Source of the DNA: Roseovarius sp. UBA6217
GTDB lineage: Bacteria > Pseudomonadota > Alphaproteobacteria > Rhodobacterales > Rhodobacteraceae
NCBI GenBank assembly: GCA_002421985.1
Contig: DISF01000016.1
Coordinates: 16,699 to 77,675 of the forward strand
DNA length: 60,977 nucleotides
Reading direction: 5' to 3'
The position numbers were made by a program, and so were the translations under genes. This document shows positions 37,142 to 46,650 of this stretch, piece after piece. The notes under the pieces were generated by a model. The model made no database searches. It saw only the letters and a list, made by a program, of their open reading frames with translations, and was not told the origin of the DNA. Positions within the stretch are counted from its first letter, which is position 1, and every line of letters begins with the position of its first letter.

Positions 37142-38535
37142 AGCAGCACCACCGAGGCCAGCCCGAGAAAGGCGAAAAAGCCCACCACATCGGTGATCGT
37201 GGTGACAAACGGCCCCGAGGCCAGCGCCGGATCAATCCCGAACCGGTCAAGCGCCATCGGGATGACGATGCCCCCCAGCGCGGCGGCCATCAGCGTCAGG
37301 AGCATCGCCACCGCGATCACCGCCGCCAGCAGCGGCACCCCGAACCACAGCCCCACCACACCCGCCATCACGATACCGAACACCGCCCCGTTCGCGCCGC
37401 CCACGGTCAGCTCGCGCAGCACCACCCGCAGCGCGTTGCGCGCCGTCAGGTCGCGCGTGGCGAGCGCGCGCACCGCCACCGTCATCGTCTGGGTGCCGGC
37501 GTTGCCTCCCATCGAGGCAACGATCGGCATCAGCACCGCCAGCGCCACCATCTGGTCGATGGTATCGGCGAATTGCTCGATCACCACCGAGGCGAGGATC
37601 GCGGTCAGCAGATTGACGAAAAGCCAAATGGCGCGGTCGCGGATGGTCTCGGTCAGGCGGCCGAAAAAGCCGCCCTCCTCGCCGACACCGGCAAGGCGCA
37701 GGATGTCTTCCTCGTTCTCCTCATCCAGAACGGTCATCGCGTCGTCGATGGTTATGACCCCCACCAGCCGCCCCTCTTCATCCACAACGGGCGCGGAAAT
37801 GAGGTGATACTGGTTGAAGGCATAGGCCACATCGGCCTCTTCATCGGTCACCGTGAAGGTGTGAAACGTCTCCTCCACCAGATCGCGCAGCGGGGTTGTC
37901 CGCCGCGCCGCCATGATCCGGCCCAGCGCGACATTGCCCACCGGGTGCAGGCGTGGATCGACCAGCGTGACGTGGTAGAACTGTTCCGGCAATTCCTGCG
38001 CGCCGCGCATGAAGTCGATCACATCGCCCACGCACCAATGCTCGGGGGCCATGACCACCTCGCGCTGCATCAGGCGACCGGCGGAATATTCCGGGTAGGT
38101 CAGCGATTGCTGCACCGCCAGACGGTCGGCGGCCTCGAGAATGTCGAGAATCGCCTCCTGCTGCGCATCTTCGAGATCCTCGACCAGATCGACCACGTCG
38201 TCGGAATCAAGCTCGCGCACCGCCTCGGCCAGAACCTCGGGATGCAACAGCCCGATCACCTCCTCGCGGATCGATTCGTCCAGCTCCGACAGGATGTCGC
38301 CATCGAATTCCGGCCCGTAAAGCGCGATGAGGCGCCGCCGCGCGCCGCCGCTGATCTGCTCCAGAAGGTCGGCGATGTCGGCGGCGTGCAGCGGCTCGGT
38401 TTCGGCCCAGAGGCGGGGGCGGTCCCCCTCCTCGACCGCCTCCATGATACGCGCGATGCGCGCATCGCTCAGCGTGTGCGCGTCTTCCTCTGCGGCGTCG
38501 GCTTCGGGCGGCAGGTCTTTGTCCGTCTCGGCCAT
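37138..38535 (-). CDS. mgtE: Magnesium transporter MgtE
   Basis: A 465-residue channel. The cytoplasmic part has the MgtE N domain (about residues 30-130; HAADIADLLEQ, DDVVDLVEDLEDAQ) and a pair of CBS domains (about 140-265; VGVITIDDAM), which sense magnesium and gate the pore. The C-terminal membrane domain (about 285-465) has five helices with the pore motif MPIVASMGGNAGTQT. It imports magnesium, possibly other divalent metals. No magnesium riboswitch is evident in the 142-base divergent region shared with mutL. Confidence 0.94.
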   Translation of the reverse strand: MAETDKDLPPEADAAEEDAHTLSDARIARIMEAVEEGDRPRLWAETEPLHAADIADLLEQISGGARRRLIALYGPEFDGDILSELDESIREEVIGLLHPEVLAEAVRELDSDDVVDLVEDLEDAQQEAILDILEAADRLAVQQSLTYPEYSAGRLMQREVVMAPEHWCVGDVIDFMRGAQELPEQFYHVTLVDPRLHPVGNVALGRIMAARRTTPLRDLVEETFHTFTVTDEEADVAYAFNQYHLISAPVVDEEGRLVGVITIDDAMTVLDEENEEDILRLAGVGEEGGFFGRLTETIRDRAIWLFVNLLTAILASVVIEQFADTIDQMVALAVLMPIVASMGGNAGTQTMTVAVRALATRDLTARNALRVVLRELTVGGANGAVFGIVMAGVVGLWFGVPLLAAVIAVAMLLTLMAAALGGIVIPMALDRFGIDPALASGPFVTTITDVVGFFAFLGLASVVLL

Positions 38536-38677
38536 GCGGCCCTCCCCTCGCTGCTTGGGCTGGTTCTCCGGCCCCGTGATTACTGACTGTGCGCGCTGAA
38601 AACAATCGCATTGCGCCCGTGGCGGGGGGCACGCGCGCTCTGGCAGAATCGCCCGTGTTCATGCTAGGTCTTGCGGC

Positions 38678-40510
38678 ATGAGCACGCCCGCCCCCAATAT
38701 AAGCGCTACCGCCCCGCGCATCCGGCAGCTTGACGAGGCCGCGATCAACCGTATCGCCGCCGGTGAGGTGGTCGAGCGCCCGGCCTCTGCGGTCAAGGAA
38801 TTGATGGAAAACGCGCTCGATGCCGGGGCGACCCGGATCGAGGTGGCGGTGGCCGGTGGTGGCAAGACGCTCATCCGCATCACCGATGATGGCTGCGGCA
38901 TCGCGCCCAAGGATCTGCCGCTGGCGCTGGCGCGTCACGCCACCTCCAAGATCGACGGCTCTGACCTGCTCGATATCCATTCCTTCGGTTTTCGTGGCGA
39001 GGCGCTGCCCTCGCTCGGCGCGGTCGGGCGGCTCACGATCACGTCGCGCGCCGAGGGCCATGAGGCCGCCGAAATCACCGTCGCGGGCGGGCAGATGGGC
39101 GCGGTGAGGCCCGCCGCGCGCGGCCCCGGCACCACGGTCACGCTGCGCGATCTCTTTTACGCCACCCCCGCGCGGCTCAAGTTCCTGCGCTCGGAACGGG
39201 CCGAGGCGCAGGCGATATCTGACACCGTCAAGCGCCTTGCCATGGCAGCACCCCGCGTAGCGGTCACGCTGCGCGATGTCTCGGGCGGCGGCGAGGGGCG
39301 CGTGATCTTTCGCGCCGAGGCCGAAACGGGCGATCTGTTCGATGCGCTCTCGGACCGGCTTGCCCGGATCATGGGGCGCGAGTTTACCGATAACGCGCTG
39401 CGGATCGACGCCACCCGCGAGGGGCTGCGCCTCACGGGTTATGCGGCGCTGCCGACCTATTCGCGCGGGGCTGCGGTGGCGCAATATCTCTTCGTCAATG
39501 GCCGCCCGGTGCGCGACCGGATGCTGGCGGGTGCGCTGCGCGCGGCCTATCAGGACGTGCTTGCGCGCGACCGGCACCCGGCGGCGGCGCTCTTTCTCGA
39601 CTGTGATCCCCATCTTGTCGATGTGAACGTGCATCCCGCCAAGGCCGAAGTGAGATTCCGCGATCCCGGCCTTGCGCGCGGCCTCATTGTCTCGGCCCTG
39701 CGCCATGCGCTCGCAGAGGCCGGGCATCGCGCCTCCTCGACCGTGGCGGGGGCCACGCTGGGTGCGTTCCGCACGCCGGGTCACGCGCAGCCCTACCAGA
39801 TGGATCGCCCCTCGGCGCAGGCGCGCAACATTGCCTATCAGGCGCAGGCCCCCGGCTTTGCCGAAATGGCCGATAGCTGGAGCGGACGGGTCGAAGAGGC
39901 CCCGCAAGGGGGCGAAGAGACCCCCGCCACCGCCCTGCCCCTTGGCGGCGCGCGCGCGCAGATCCACGAGAATTACATCATCGCCCAGACCGAGCGCGGC
40001 ATGGTCATCGTCGATCAGCACGCCGCACACGAGCGGCTGGTTTACGAGCGCCTCAAGGCGCAGGCCGAGAGCGGCATCGCAGCGCAGGCGCTACTCATCC
40101 CCGAGATCGTCGACCTGCCCGAGAGCGATTGCGCCTGGCTGATGGAGCACGCCACGGATCTTGCCACGCTCGGCCTTGCGATCGAGCCTTTCGGGCCGGG
40201 AAGCCTTGCCGTGCGCGAGACCCCGGCGATATTGGGCGAGGTGAACGCCGCCGCACTCCTGCGCGATATCCTTGACGAGTTGCGCGACACAGGCGCAAGC
40301 GAGGCGCTGCGCGCGCGCATCGACGCGGTGCTGTCGCGCATGGCCTGTCACGGCTCGGTCCGCTCGGGCCGCAGGATGAGCGCCGAGGAGATGAACGCGC
40401 TCTTGCGCGAGATGGAGCGCACGCCCAAATCCGGCCAGTGCAATCACGGGCGGCCCACCTATGTGGAATTGCAACTGACTGATATAGAACGGCTTTTCGG
40501 GCGCACATGA
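38678..40510 (+). CDS. mutL: DNA mismatch repair protein MutL (endonuclease type)
   Basis: A 610-residue GHKL ATPase. Motifs I-III are clear: MENALDAGATRIEV, DDGCGIAPKDL and HATSKI with FRGEALPSL. The C-terminal dimerisation domain begins near 430 and contains DQHAAHERLVYE, the DQHA(X)2E(X)4E metal-binding motif of nicking MutL proteins. This means strand incision is done by MutL itself, as in bacteria without MutH, rather than by the Dam-directed enterobacterial scheme. It overlaps rmuC by four bases and is divergent from mgtE. Confidence 0.95.
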   Translation: MSTPAPNISATAPRIRQLDEAAINRIAAGEVVERPASAVKELMENALDAGATRIEVAVAGGGKTLIRITDDGCGIAPKDLPLALARHATSKIDGSDLLDIHSFGFRGEALPSLGAVGRLTITSRAEGHEAAEITVAGGQMGAVRPAARGPGTTVTLRDLFYATPARLKFLRSERAEAQAISDTVKRLAMAAPRVAVTLRDVSGGGEGRVIFRAEAETGDLFDALSDRLARIMGREFTDNALRIDATREGLRLTGYAALPTYSRGAAVAQYLFVNGRPVRDRMLAGALRAAYQDVLARDRHPAAALFLDCDPHLVDVNVHPAKAEVRFRDPGLARGLIVSALRHALAEAGHRASSTVAGATLGAFRTPGHAQPYQMDRPSAQARNIAYQAQAPGFAEMADSWSGRVEEAPQGGEETPATALPLGGARAQIHENYIIAQTERGMVIVDQHAAHERLVYERLKAQAESGIAAQALLIPEIVDLPESDCAWLMEHATDLATLGLAIEPFGPGSLAVRETPAILGEVNAAALLRDILDELRDTGASEALRARIDAVLSRMACHGSVRSGRRMSAEEMNALLREMERTPKSGQCNHGRPTYVELQLTDIERLFGRT

Positions 40511-41679
40511 TCCAGATCGGTCCCTATGCGCTTGATCCGTCCGACCCGCTCACCCTTGCCGCGCTGATCGGCGGGGCGGCGGTCTTGCTGATCCTTCTGT
40601 TGCTCATCGCGGCCTTGCGCGCCGCCACCCGCTCGGCCCGTCTGGCCGAGCCGCTGGCGCAGCAGATGATGCAGCTTGGGGCACGGGTGCAGGGGCTCTC
40701 GGACGGGCAGCATCAGCTAGCGGGCGGGCTCAACCATGTGTCAGAGGCGCAGGCGGCAGCGCAAGCGCATATGCTGCGGCTGATGGAGCAGCGCCTGGCC
40801 GAGGTTGCGGGCCAGATGACCGAGAACCTGCAAGGCTCGGCGCGCCGCACCGCGCAATCCCTGGGCGATTTGCAACAACGCCTGCAAGCCATTGACCGCG
40901 CGCAGGACAATATCACCAAACTTTCGGGCGATGTGCTGTCGTTGCAGGACATCCTCAGCAACAAGCAGACGCGCGGGGCCTTTGGCGAGATCCAGCTCAC
41001 CGATATCGTGACCAAGGCGCTGCCTTCGGACAGCTACACGCTTCAGGCGACGCTCTCGAACGGTCGCCGCGCCGATTGCCTTATCCACCTGCCCAATCCG
41101 CCGGGGCCGATTGCCATCGACAGCAAGTTCCCGCTGGAGGCCTATGAGGCCCTGCGCCGCGCCAAGACCGAGGGCGAGTTGGCCGAGGCCGCCCGTTTTC
41201 TGCGCAGCTCGGTGCGCAAGCATATCAAGGACATATCCGAGAAATACATCATCGAGGGCGAGACCGCGGACGGCGCGCTGATGTTCCTGCCGTCCGAGGC
41301 CGTCTATGCCGAGCTGCACGCCAATTTCCCCGAGGTGGTCCGTGACGGCTTTGCCGCGCGCGTCTGGATCGTGTCGCCCACCACCTGCATGGCCACGCTC
41401 AACACCATGCGCGCGATCCTCAAGGATGCCAGGATGCGCGCACAGGCCGGTGCGATCCGGCGGGAATTGGGGCTGCTTTTTTCGGATGTCGAGCGGCTGG
41501 GCGCGCGGGTGGAGAACCTTGACCGGCACTTCACGCAGGCGGCGAGGGATGTCGCGGAGATCAGGATTTCCGCCGACAAGGCCAGCCGCCGCGCGCGGCG
41601 TCTCGACAATTTCGATTTCGAGGACCTGGCCCCGGAAAGCGACAGCGCCCTGCCGGGGCCGGCGGCGGGGATGGGCTGA
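40507..41679 (+). CDS. rmuC: DNA recombination protein RmuC
   Basis: A 390-residue protein with one N-terminal membrane helix (about residues 16-38, LAALIGGAAVLLILLLLIAA), a coiled-coil region to about residue 150, and the conserved RmuC nuclease-like domain (RGAFGEIQLTDIV, IDSKFPLEAYEAL, FLPSEAVYAELH, ISPTT-like IVSPTTCMATLNTM). RmuC limits inversions at short inverted repeats in Escherichia coli and has also been linked to restriction of foreign DNA. Translationally coupled to mutL. Confidence 0.92.
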   Translation: MIQIGPYALDPSDPLTLAALIGGAAVLLILLLLIAALRAATRSARLAEPLAQQMMQLGARVQGLSDGQHQLAGGLNHVSEAQAAAQAHMLRLMEQRLAEVAGQMTENLQGSARRTAQSLGDLQQRLQAIDRAQDNITKLSGDVLSLQDILSNKQTRGAFGEIQLTDIVTKALPSDSYTLQATLSNGRRADCLIHLPNPPGPIAIDSKFPLEAYEALRRAKTEGELAEAARFLRSSVRKHIKDISEKYIIEGETADGALMFLPSEAVYAELHANFPEVVRDGFAARVWIVSPTTCMATLNTMRAILKDARMRAQAGAIRRELGLLFSDVERLGARVENLDRHFTQAARDVAEIRISADKASRRARRLDNFDFEDLAPESDSALPGPAAGMG

Positions 41680-41769
41680 AACCGGGGTCTTTTGCGGCGA
41701 GGATCGCGCATGATTCCCGCGCCGCGAGGTTTCGCGCGGTCATTGGCCCACTTTCCTAAGATCGAATGC

Positions 41770-41804
41770 TGCAATATAGACTTTTATTCGATGCAAAATA
41801 GAAT
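41770..41804 (+). promoter_or_regulatory. Promoter with 22-base-spaced direct repeats before the valine operon
   Basis: TGCAATATAGA (41770-41780) and TGCAAAATAGA (41792-41802) match at 10 of 11 positions and start 22 bases apart, two helical turns. The second repeat merges into a good -10 box, TAGAAT (41799-41804), with TAGACT 16 bases upstream as a -35 candidate. The AT-richness stands out in this genome. A regulator bound to both repeats would cover the promoter of the acyl-CoA dehydrogenase operon. TGCAAA-containing sites recall those of the short-chain fatty acyl regulators (PccR/MccR type) of alphaproteobacteria, but that link is a guess. Confidence 0.4.
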
Positions 41805-41833
41805 GTCGCGCGACACCGCCACAGGAGACGCCC

Positions 41834-42976
41834 ATGCACTTTGCCCTCAGCGAGGAACAGACCGCCATTTTCGACATGGCCCATGCCTTCGGGCAGGAGC
41901 GGATCGCGCCGCACGCCCGCGAATGGGAGGCGGCGGGCACGATCCCGAAAGAGCTTTGGCCCGAGATCGGCGCGCTTGGCTTTGGCGGGCTTTATGTGAG
42001 CGAGGAGGCGGGCGGCTCTGGCCTCACGCGGCTTGACGCGACGCTGGTCTTCGAGGCGCTGTCGATGGCCTGCCCGGCGGTGGCGGCGTTTTTGTCGATC
42101 CACAACATGTGCGCCAAGATGATCGACAATTTCGCCAGCGCCGAGATGAAGGCGCGTGTGCTGCCCCGCGCGACAGCCATGGAGGCAGTGCTGTCCTATT
42201 GCCTGACCGAGCCGGGATCGGGCTCGGACGCGGCCGCGCTGCGCACCCGCGCCGAGCGCACCAACGAGGGCTATACGCTCAACGGCAGCAAGGCGTTCAT
42301 CTCGGGGGGGGGCTATTCGGACGCTTACGTGGTCATGGTGCGCACCGGCGGCGACGGCCCCAAGGGCGTCTCGACCGTCTATGTCGAGGATGGCACCGAG
42401 GGCCTGAGCTTTGGCGGGCTGGAGGACAAGATGGGCTGGAAGGCACAGCCGACGCGGCTGGTTCAGTTCGACAATTGCAACATTCCGGCCGCGAATCTGG
42501 TCGGCGAAGAGGGCAAGGGCTTTATCTATGCGATGAACGGGCTGGATGGCGGACGGCTCAACATCGCGGCCTGTTCGCTGGGTGCGGCGCAGCAGGCGCT
42601 GGACATGACGCTGCGCTACATGGCCGAGCGCCGCGCGTTCGGCAAATCCATCGACCAGTTTCAGGCGCTGCAATTCCGCCTTGCCGACATGGAGATCGAG
42701 TTGCAGGCCGCGCGCACCTTCCTGCGGCAGGCGGCGTGGAAACTTGACACCGGCGCGCCCGATGCCACCAAATTCTGCGCAATGGCCAAGAAATTCGTGA
42801 CAGAGGCGGGTTCTCGCATCGTCAACGGGTGCCTGCAACTGCATGGCGGCTATGGCTATCTCGCCGATTACGGGATCGAGAAACTGGTGCGCGATCTGCG
42901 CGTGCATGAGATCCTTGAGGGCACCAACGAGATCATGCGCCTGATCGTGGCGCGGCAGATGCTGGCAGACCAATGA
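41834..42976 (+). CDS. Acyl-CoA dehydrogenase, probable isobutyryl-CoA dehydrogenase
   Basis: A 380-residue FAD enzyme of the ACAD family. FAD and substrate motifs are present (LTEPGSGSDAAALRT, KAFISGGGYSD, ERRAFGKSIDQFQALQF), and the catalytic glutamate is in VHEILEGTNEIMR near the C-terminus. Isobutyryl-CoA as substrate is inferred from the two following genes, which together make the valine degradation pathway: isobutyryl-CoA to methacrylyl-CoA here, then the hydrolase and 3-hydroxyisobutyrate dehydrogenase. The stop overlaps the next start by four bases. Confidence 0.9.
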   Translation: MHFALSEEQTAIFDMAHAFGQERIAPHAREWEAAGTIPKELWPEIGALGFGGLYVSEEAGGSGLTRLDATLVFEALSMACPAVAAFLSIHNMCAKMIDNFASAEMKARVLPRATAMEAVLSYCLTEPGSGSDAAALRTRAERTNEGYTLNGSKAFISGGGYSDAYVVMVRTGGDGPKGVSTVYVEDGTEGLSFGGLEDKMGWKAQPTRLVQFDNCNIPAANLVGEEGKGFIYAMNGLDGGRLNIAACSLGAAQQALDMTLRYMAERRAFGKSIDQFQALQFRLADMEIELQAARTFLRQAAWKLDTGAPDATKFCAMAKKFVTEAGSRIVNGCLQLHGGYGYLADYGIEKLVRDLRVHEILEGTNEIMRLIVARQMLADQ

Positions 42977-44025
42977 GCGGCGATATCCATATCCGCAAGG
43001 AGGGGCGCGCGGGGCGGATCACGCTGACGCGGCCCCGCGCGCTCAATGCGCTGAGCTACGATATGTGCACGGCCATCGAAGGGGCGCTTGACGCATGGCG
43101 CGAGGATGACGCCGTGGCGCTGGTGCTGATCGACGCCGAGGGCGACAAGGCGTTTTGTGCGGGCGGCGATATCCAGCAGCTATACGACACGGGCCGCGCG
43201 GGCGATTTCGCCTATGGTCGGCGGTTCTGGGCGGATGAATACCGGCTCAATGCGAAAATCGCGCGCTATCCCAAGCCCTACATTGCGCTGATGCACGGCT
43301 TTGTCATGGGCGGCGGCGTGGGGGTGTCGTGCCACGGCGCGCACCGGGTGGTCTGCGAGAGCACGCAAATCGCCATGCCCGAATGCGGCATCGGTCTTGT
43401 GCCGGATGTGGGCGGGTCGCTCTTGCTGGCGCGCGCGCCGGGGCGGCTTGGGGAATATCTGGGCGTGACGGGTGCGCGTATGGGGCCGGATGATTCTATT
43501 TTCGCAGGCTTTGCAGACTGTTACGTGCCAAAGATCAAGTGGCCCGAGCTGATCGCGACCTTGGTTGAGAGCGGCACGACCGAGGCCATCACAGCGATGT
43601 GCGAGACGGTGCCGCAAGGGGGGCTGAGCGGGCTTCAGGCGCAGATCGACGCCCATTTCGGCGGCGAGACCTTGCAGGACATCGTCAATTCGCTGCGCCA
43701 TGATGACAGCGATTTCGCCCGCGACACGCTCAGGACGATGGCGCGCAATTCGCCGCTGTCGATGGCCTGCGCGGTCGAGATGGTGCACCGGCTGCGCGAC
43801 CCCGGCGCAGAGATCGAACGCGCCCTTGGCCTTGAATACCGCTTCACCTGGCGGGCGATGGAGCAGGGCGATTTTCTGGAAGGGGTCCGCGCGGCGATCA
43901 TCGACAAGGACCGAAAACCGCACTGGAAACATGGGCTTGACAGCCTGCCGGGCGCGGCGGTGGCGCAGATGCTGATGCCTTTGGGCAAGGATGCCCTGAC
44001 ACTGGAACAGGAGGAGACACAATGA
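42973..44025 (+). CDS. 3-hydroxyisobutyryl-CoA hydrolase (crotonase fold)
   Basis: A 350-residue member of the enoyl-CoA hydratase superfamily. The oxyanion-hole segments are ALNALSYDM and KAFCAGGDIQQ, and the catalytic acidic residues lie in AMPECGIGLVPDVGGS (Glu in PECGIG, Asp in PDVGGS), the arrangement of 3-hydroxyisobutyryl-CoA hydrolases; the extended C-terminal domain (to 350 residues rather than 260) also fits. It frees 3-hydroxyisobutyrate from its CoA ester in valine breakdown. Coupled by four-base overlaps to both neighbours. Confidence 0.9.
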   Translation: MSGDIHIRKEGRAGRITLTRPRALNALSYDMCTAIEGALDAWREDDAVALVLIDAEGDKAFCAGGDIQQLYDTGRAGDFAYGRRFWADEYRLNAKIARYPKPYIALMHGFVMGGGVGVSCHGAHRVVCESTQIAMPECGIGLVPDVGGSLLLARAPGRLGEYLGVTGARMGPDDSIFAGFADCYVPKIKWPELIATLVESGTTEAITAMCETVPQGGLSGLQAQIDAHFGGETLQDIVNSLRHDDSDFARDTLRTMARNSPLSMACAVEMVHRLRDPGAEIERALGLEYRFTWRAMEQGDFLEGVRAAIIDKDRKPHWKHGLDSLPGAAVAQMLMPLGKDALTLEQEETQ

Positions 44026-44894
44026 AGATCGGATTTATCGGGCTGGGCAATATGGGCGCGCCGATGGCGGCCAACCTGGCCAAGGCCGGGCACGAGGTGG
44101 TGGGCTTTGACGTGACAGCCCCCATGCCCGAGGGCGTCAGCGCCGCCGCGAGTGCGGCAGAGGCGGCCAAGGGCGCGAAGGTGGTCATCACCATGCTTCC
44201 CAATGGCGATATCCTGCGCCGCGTGGCGGCCGAGGTGATCCCGGCGATGGACAAGGGCGCGGTGCTGCTTGATTGCTCCACCGTCGATGTGCAATCGGCG
44301 CGCGATGTGGCCAAGGACGCGGTGGCGGCGGGGCTTTTGGCGCTCGATGCGCCGGTATCGGGCGGCGTTGGCGGGGCGGCGGCGGGCACGCTCACCTTCA
44401 TGGTGGGCGGCGACGAGGCGGGCTTCAGGATTGCCTCGGAACTCTTTGACATCATGGGGCAAAAGGCGGTTCATTGCGGCCCCTCCGGCAATGGGCAGGC
44501 GGCCAAGATCTGCAACAACATGATCCTCGGCGTGACCATGATCGCCACCTGCGAGGCCTTTGCCCTTGCCGACAAGCTGGGCCTTGACCGGCAGGCGATG
44601 TTCGACGTGGTCAGCACATCCTCGGGCTATAGCTGGTCGATGAACGCCTATTGCCCCGCGCCGGGTGTCGGCCCCAAATCGCCCGCCGACAACGATTACA
44701 AGCCGGGCTTTGCCGCCGATCTGATGCTCAAGGATCTGCGCCTCTCGCAGCAGGCGGCAGAGGCGGTGGATGCCGATACGCCGATGGGGCGCGCGGCCTG
44801 CGACCTTTATGCGCAATTCGTCGAGGCCGAGGACGGGGCGGGGCGCGATTTCTCGGCCATGCTGCCGCGATTCGAGGGCCGCGGGCGCGGCTGA
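44022..44894 (+). CDS. mmsB: 3-hydroxyisobutyrate dehydrogenase
   Basis: A 290-residue NAD-dependent dehydrogenase. The Rossmann start MKIGFIGLGNMGAPMA, substrate loop DAPVSGGVGGAAAG and catalytic lysine in GNGQAAKICNNM are diagnostic. It oxidises 3-hydroxyisobutyrate to methylmalonate semialdehyde, the last step supplied by this operon; methylmalonate-semialdehyde dehydrogenase (mmsA) is not in the window. Its stop overlaps the start of a Crp-family regulator by one base (TGATG). Confidence 0.94.
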   Translation: MKIGFIGLGNMGAPMAANLAKAGHEVVGFDVTAPMPEGVSAAASAAEAAKGAKVVITMLPNGDILRRVAAEVIPAMDKGAVLLDCSTVDVQSARDVAKDAVAAGLLALDAPVSGGVGGAAAGTLTFMVGGDEAGFRIASELFDIMGQKAVHCGPSGNGQAAKICNNMILGVTMIATCEAFALADKLGLDRQAMFDVVSTSSGYSWSMNAYCPAPGVGPKSPADNDYKPGFAADLMLKDLRLSQQAAEAVDADTPMGRAACDLYAQFVEAEDGAGRDFSAMLPRFEGRGRG

Positions 44895-45547
44895 TGGGCT
44901 GGCGGGCGCGCGCCACCGGATTGCCACCGGTCGAGGGCGCGGCGGCGGCGGCGCTCGACCGGCTCACGCCCGTGGAGGTGCCCGAGGGCGCGGTGCTGTT
45001 TCGCCCCGGCGAAGCGGTGAAGGGCTTTGTCATCGTGTTGCGGGGGCGGGTCGATGTCTATCTCACCGGGGTCTCGGGGCGGGAAATCCTGCTTTATGAG
45101 GTGGTTCCGGGGCAAAGCTGTGTGCAATCCACGCTTGGGCTGATGGGCGGCGAGGAGTATTCCGGCGAGGCGGTGGCGCGCGCGCCATCGGAAATCGTGC
45201 TGGTGCCGCGCGAGTTGTTCCTGCGGCTGATGGACGAGTCCCCGGCCTTTCGCCGCTTTGTCTTTGCCGCCTTTGCCGCGCGGCTGCAATCCATGATGCA
45301 CCTGCTTGACCGGGTGGCGTTCCAGCGGGTCGAGACACGGCTGGCGGCTTGCCTGCTGGATCGCGCAGAGGGCGGCACGCTCGACGCCACCCATGCCGAG
45401 ATCGCGGTGATGATCGGCACCGCGCGCGAGGTGGTCTCGCGCCGGCTTGATGTGCTGGCGCGGCGCGGGATCGTGGAACTGGCGCGCGGGCAGGTGCGGA
45501 TCAGGGATGCGGACGCACTGCGCGAGATCGCCGCGCTGGCAGAGTAG
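44894..45547 (+). CDS. Crp/Fnr-family transcriptional regulator
   Basis: A 217-residue protein. The ATG at 44894 overlaps the mmsB stop. The N-terminal cyclic-nucleotide-binding fold is present (EVPEGAVLFRPGEAVKGFVIVLRGRVDVY), without the N-terminal cysteines of FNR, so it is not an iron-sulphur oxygen sensor. The C-terminal winged helix (HAEIAVMIGTAREVVSRRLDVLARRGIV) has the Arg-Glu pattern of Crp recognition helices. Position suggests it might control the valine genes, but in Rhodobacterales such regulators often respond to other signals, so the target is open. Confidence 0.85.
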   Translation: MGWRARATGLPPVEGAAAAALDRLTPVEVPEGAVLFRPGEAVKGFVIVLRGRVDVYLTGVSGREILLYEVVPGQSCVQSTLGLMGGEEYSGEAVARAPSEIVLVPRELFLRLMDESPAFRRFVFAAFAARLQSMMHLLDRVAFQRVETRLAACLLDRAEGGTLDATHAEIAVMIGTAREVVSRRLDVLARRGIVELARGQVRIRDADALREIAALAE

Positions 45548-45649
45548 TGCCGCCCCTTTCCCTTTCCCTTGCCCTTGGCCGCGATATATTGCACCACGGC
45601 ACAAACACATTGGCACCAGCAAACGACGCGATCTGAAGGACCGGGCGAC

Positions 45650-46636
45650 ATGGCGGACGGAACAATCGACATCAACGCGAAACCAACCGAAGAGATCTCC
45701 GTGCGCGAGACCTTTGGCATCGACACCGACATGATCGTGAAGGGCTTTGCCACCCGCACCGACCGTGTGCCCGAGTTCGATTCGACCTATAAATTCGACC
45801 CCGACACAACGCTGGCCATCCTCGCCGGGTTTTCGCATAACCGCCGTGTGATGATCCAGGGCTATCATGGCACCGGCAAATCCACCCATATCGAGCAGGT
45901 GGCCGCGCGGCTCAACTGGCCCTGCGTGCGCGTCAACCTTGACAGCCATATCAGCCGGATCGACCTTATCGGCAAGGACGCGATCAAGCTGAAGGACGGC
46001 GTGCAGGTGACCGAGTTTCACGAGGGCATCCTGCCCTGGGCGCTGCGCAACCCCACCGCGATCGTGTTCGACGAATACGATGCGGGCCGTGCCGATGTGA
46101 TGTTCGTGATCCAGCGCGTGCTGGAGGCCGACGGCAAGCTGACGCTGCTCGATCAGAACGAGGTGATTACGCCCAACCCCTATTTCCGCCTCTTTGCGAC
46201 CGCCAACACGGTGGGCCTGGGTGACACGACCGGGCTTTATCACGGCACCCAGCAGATCAACCAGGGCCAGATGGACCGCTGGTCGCTGGTGGCCACGCTC
46301 AATTACCTGAGCCACGATGCAGAGGTGGCCATCGTGCTGTCGAAAAACCCGCTCTACAACACCGCCGAGGGGCGCAAGACCGTGAGCCGCATGGTGACGG
46401 TGGCGGATCTCACGCGCACCGCCTTCATGAATGGCGAACTCAGCACGGTGATGAGCCCGCGCACCGTGATCGCCTGGGCGCAGAACGCCACCATCTTCCG
46501 CAACGTTGGCTATGCGTTCCGGCTCACCTTCCTCAACAAATGCGACGAGTTGGAGCGCCAGACCGTGGCGGAATTCTACCAGCGTTGCTTTGACGAGGAA
46601 CTGCCGGAAAGTGCTGCGAATGTGAGCCTGCGGTGA
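45650..46636 (+). CDS. cobS: Aerobic cobaltochelatase subunit CobS
   Basis: A 328-residue AAA+ ATPase of the MoxR branch. The ATG at 45650 follows a GAAGGA site. Walker A is GYHGTGKST (about residues 71-79), Walker B IVFDEYDAG (about 138-146). With CobT it forms the ring that drives cobalt insertion by CobN into hydrogenobyrinic acid diamide, in aerobic vitamin B12 synthesis. CobN is not in the window. In many relatives cobT follows directly; here a short antisense gene separates them. Confidence 0.94.
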   Translation: MADGTIDINAKPTEEISVRETFGIDTDMIVKGFATRTDRVPEFDSTYKFDPDTTLAILAGFSHNRRVMIQGYHGTGKSTHIEQVAARLNWPCVRVNLDSHISRIDLIGKDAIKLKDGVQVTEFHEGILPWALRNPTAIVFDEYDAGRADVMFVIQRVLEADGKLTLLDQNEVITPNPYFRLFATANTVGLGDTTGLYHGTQQINQGQMDRWSLVATLNYLSHDAEVAIVLSKNPLYNTAEGRKTVSRMVTVADLTRTAFMNGELSTVMSPRTVIAWAQNATIFRNVGYAFRLTFLNKCDELERQTVAEFYQRCFDEELPESAANVSLR

Positions 46637-46650
46637 CGCGGCCGGGCGTA

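Noticed and set aside
38536..38677. Magnesium riboswitch in the mgtE leader
   Set aside because: The 142-base divergent region lacks a recognisable M-box or ykoK-type conserved core and is shared with mutL.
38207..40030. A 1.8-kb minus-strand open frame opposite mutL and the mgtE start
   Set aside because: Overlaps two conserved genes and has no recognisable domain.
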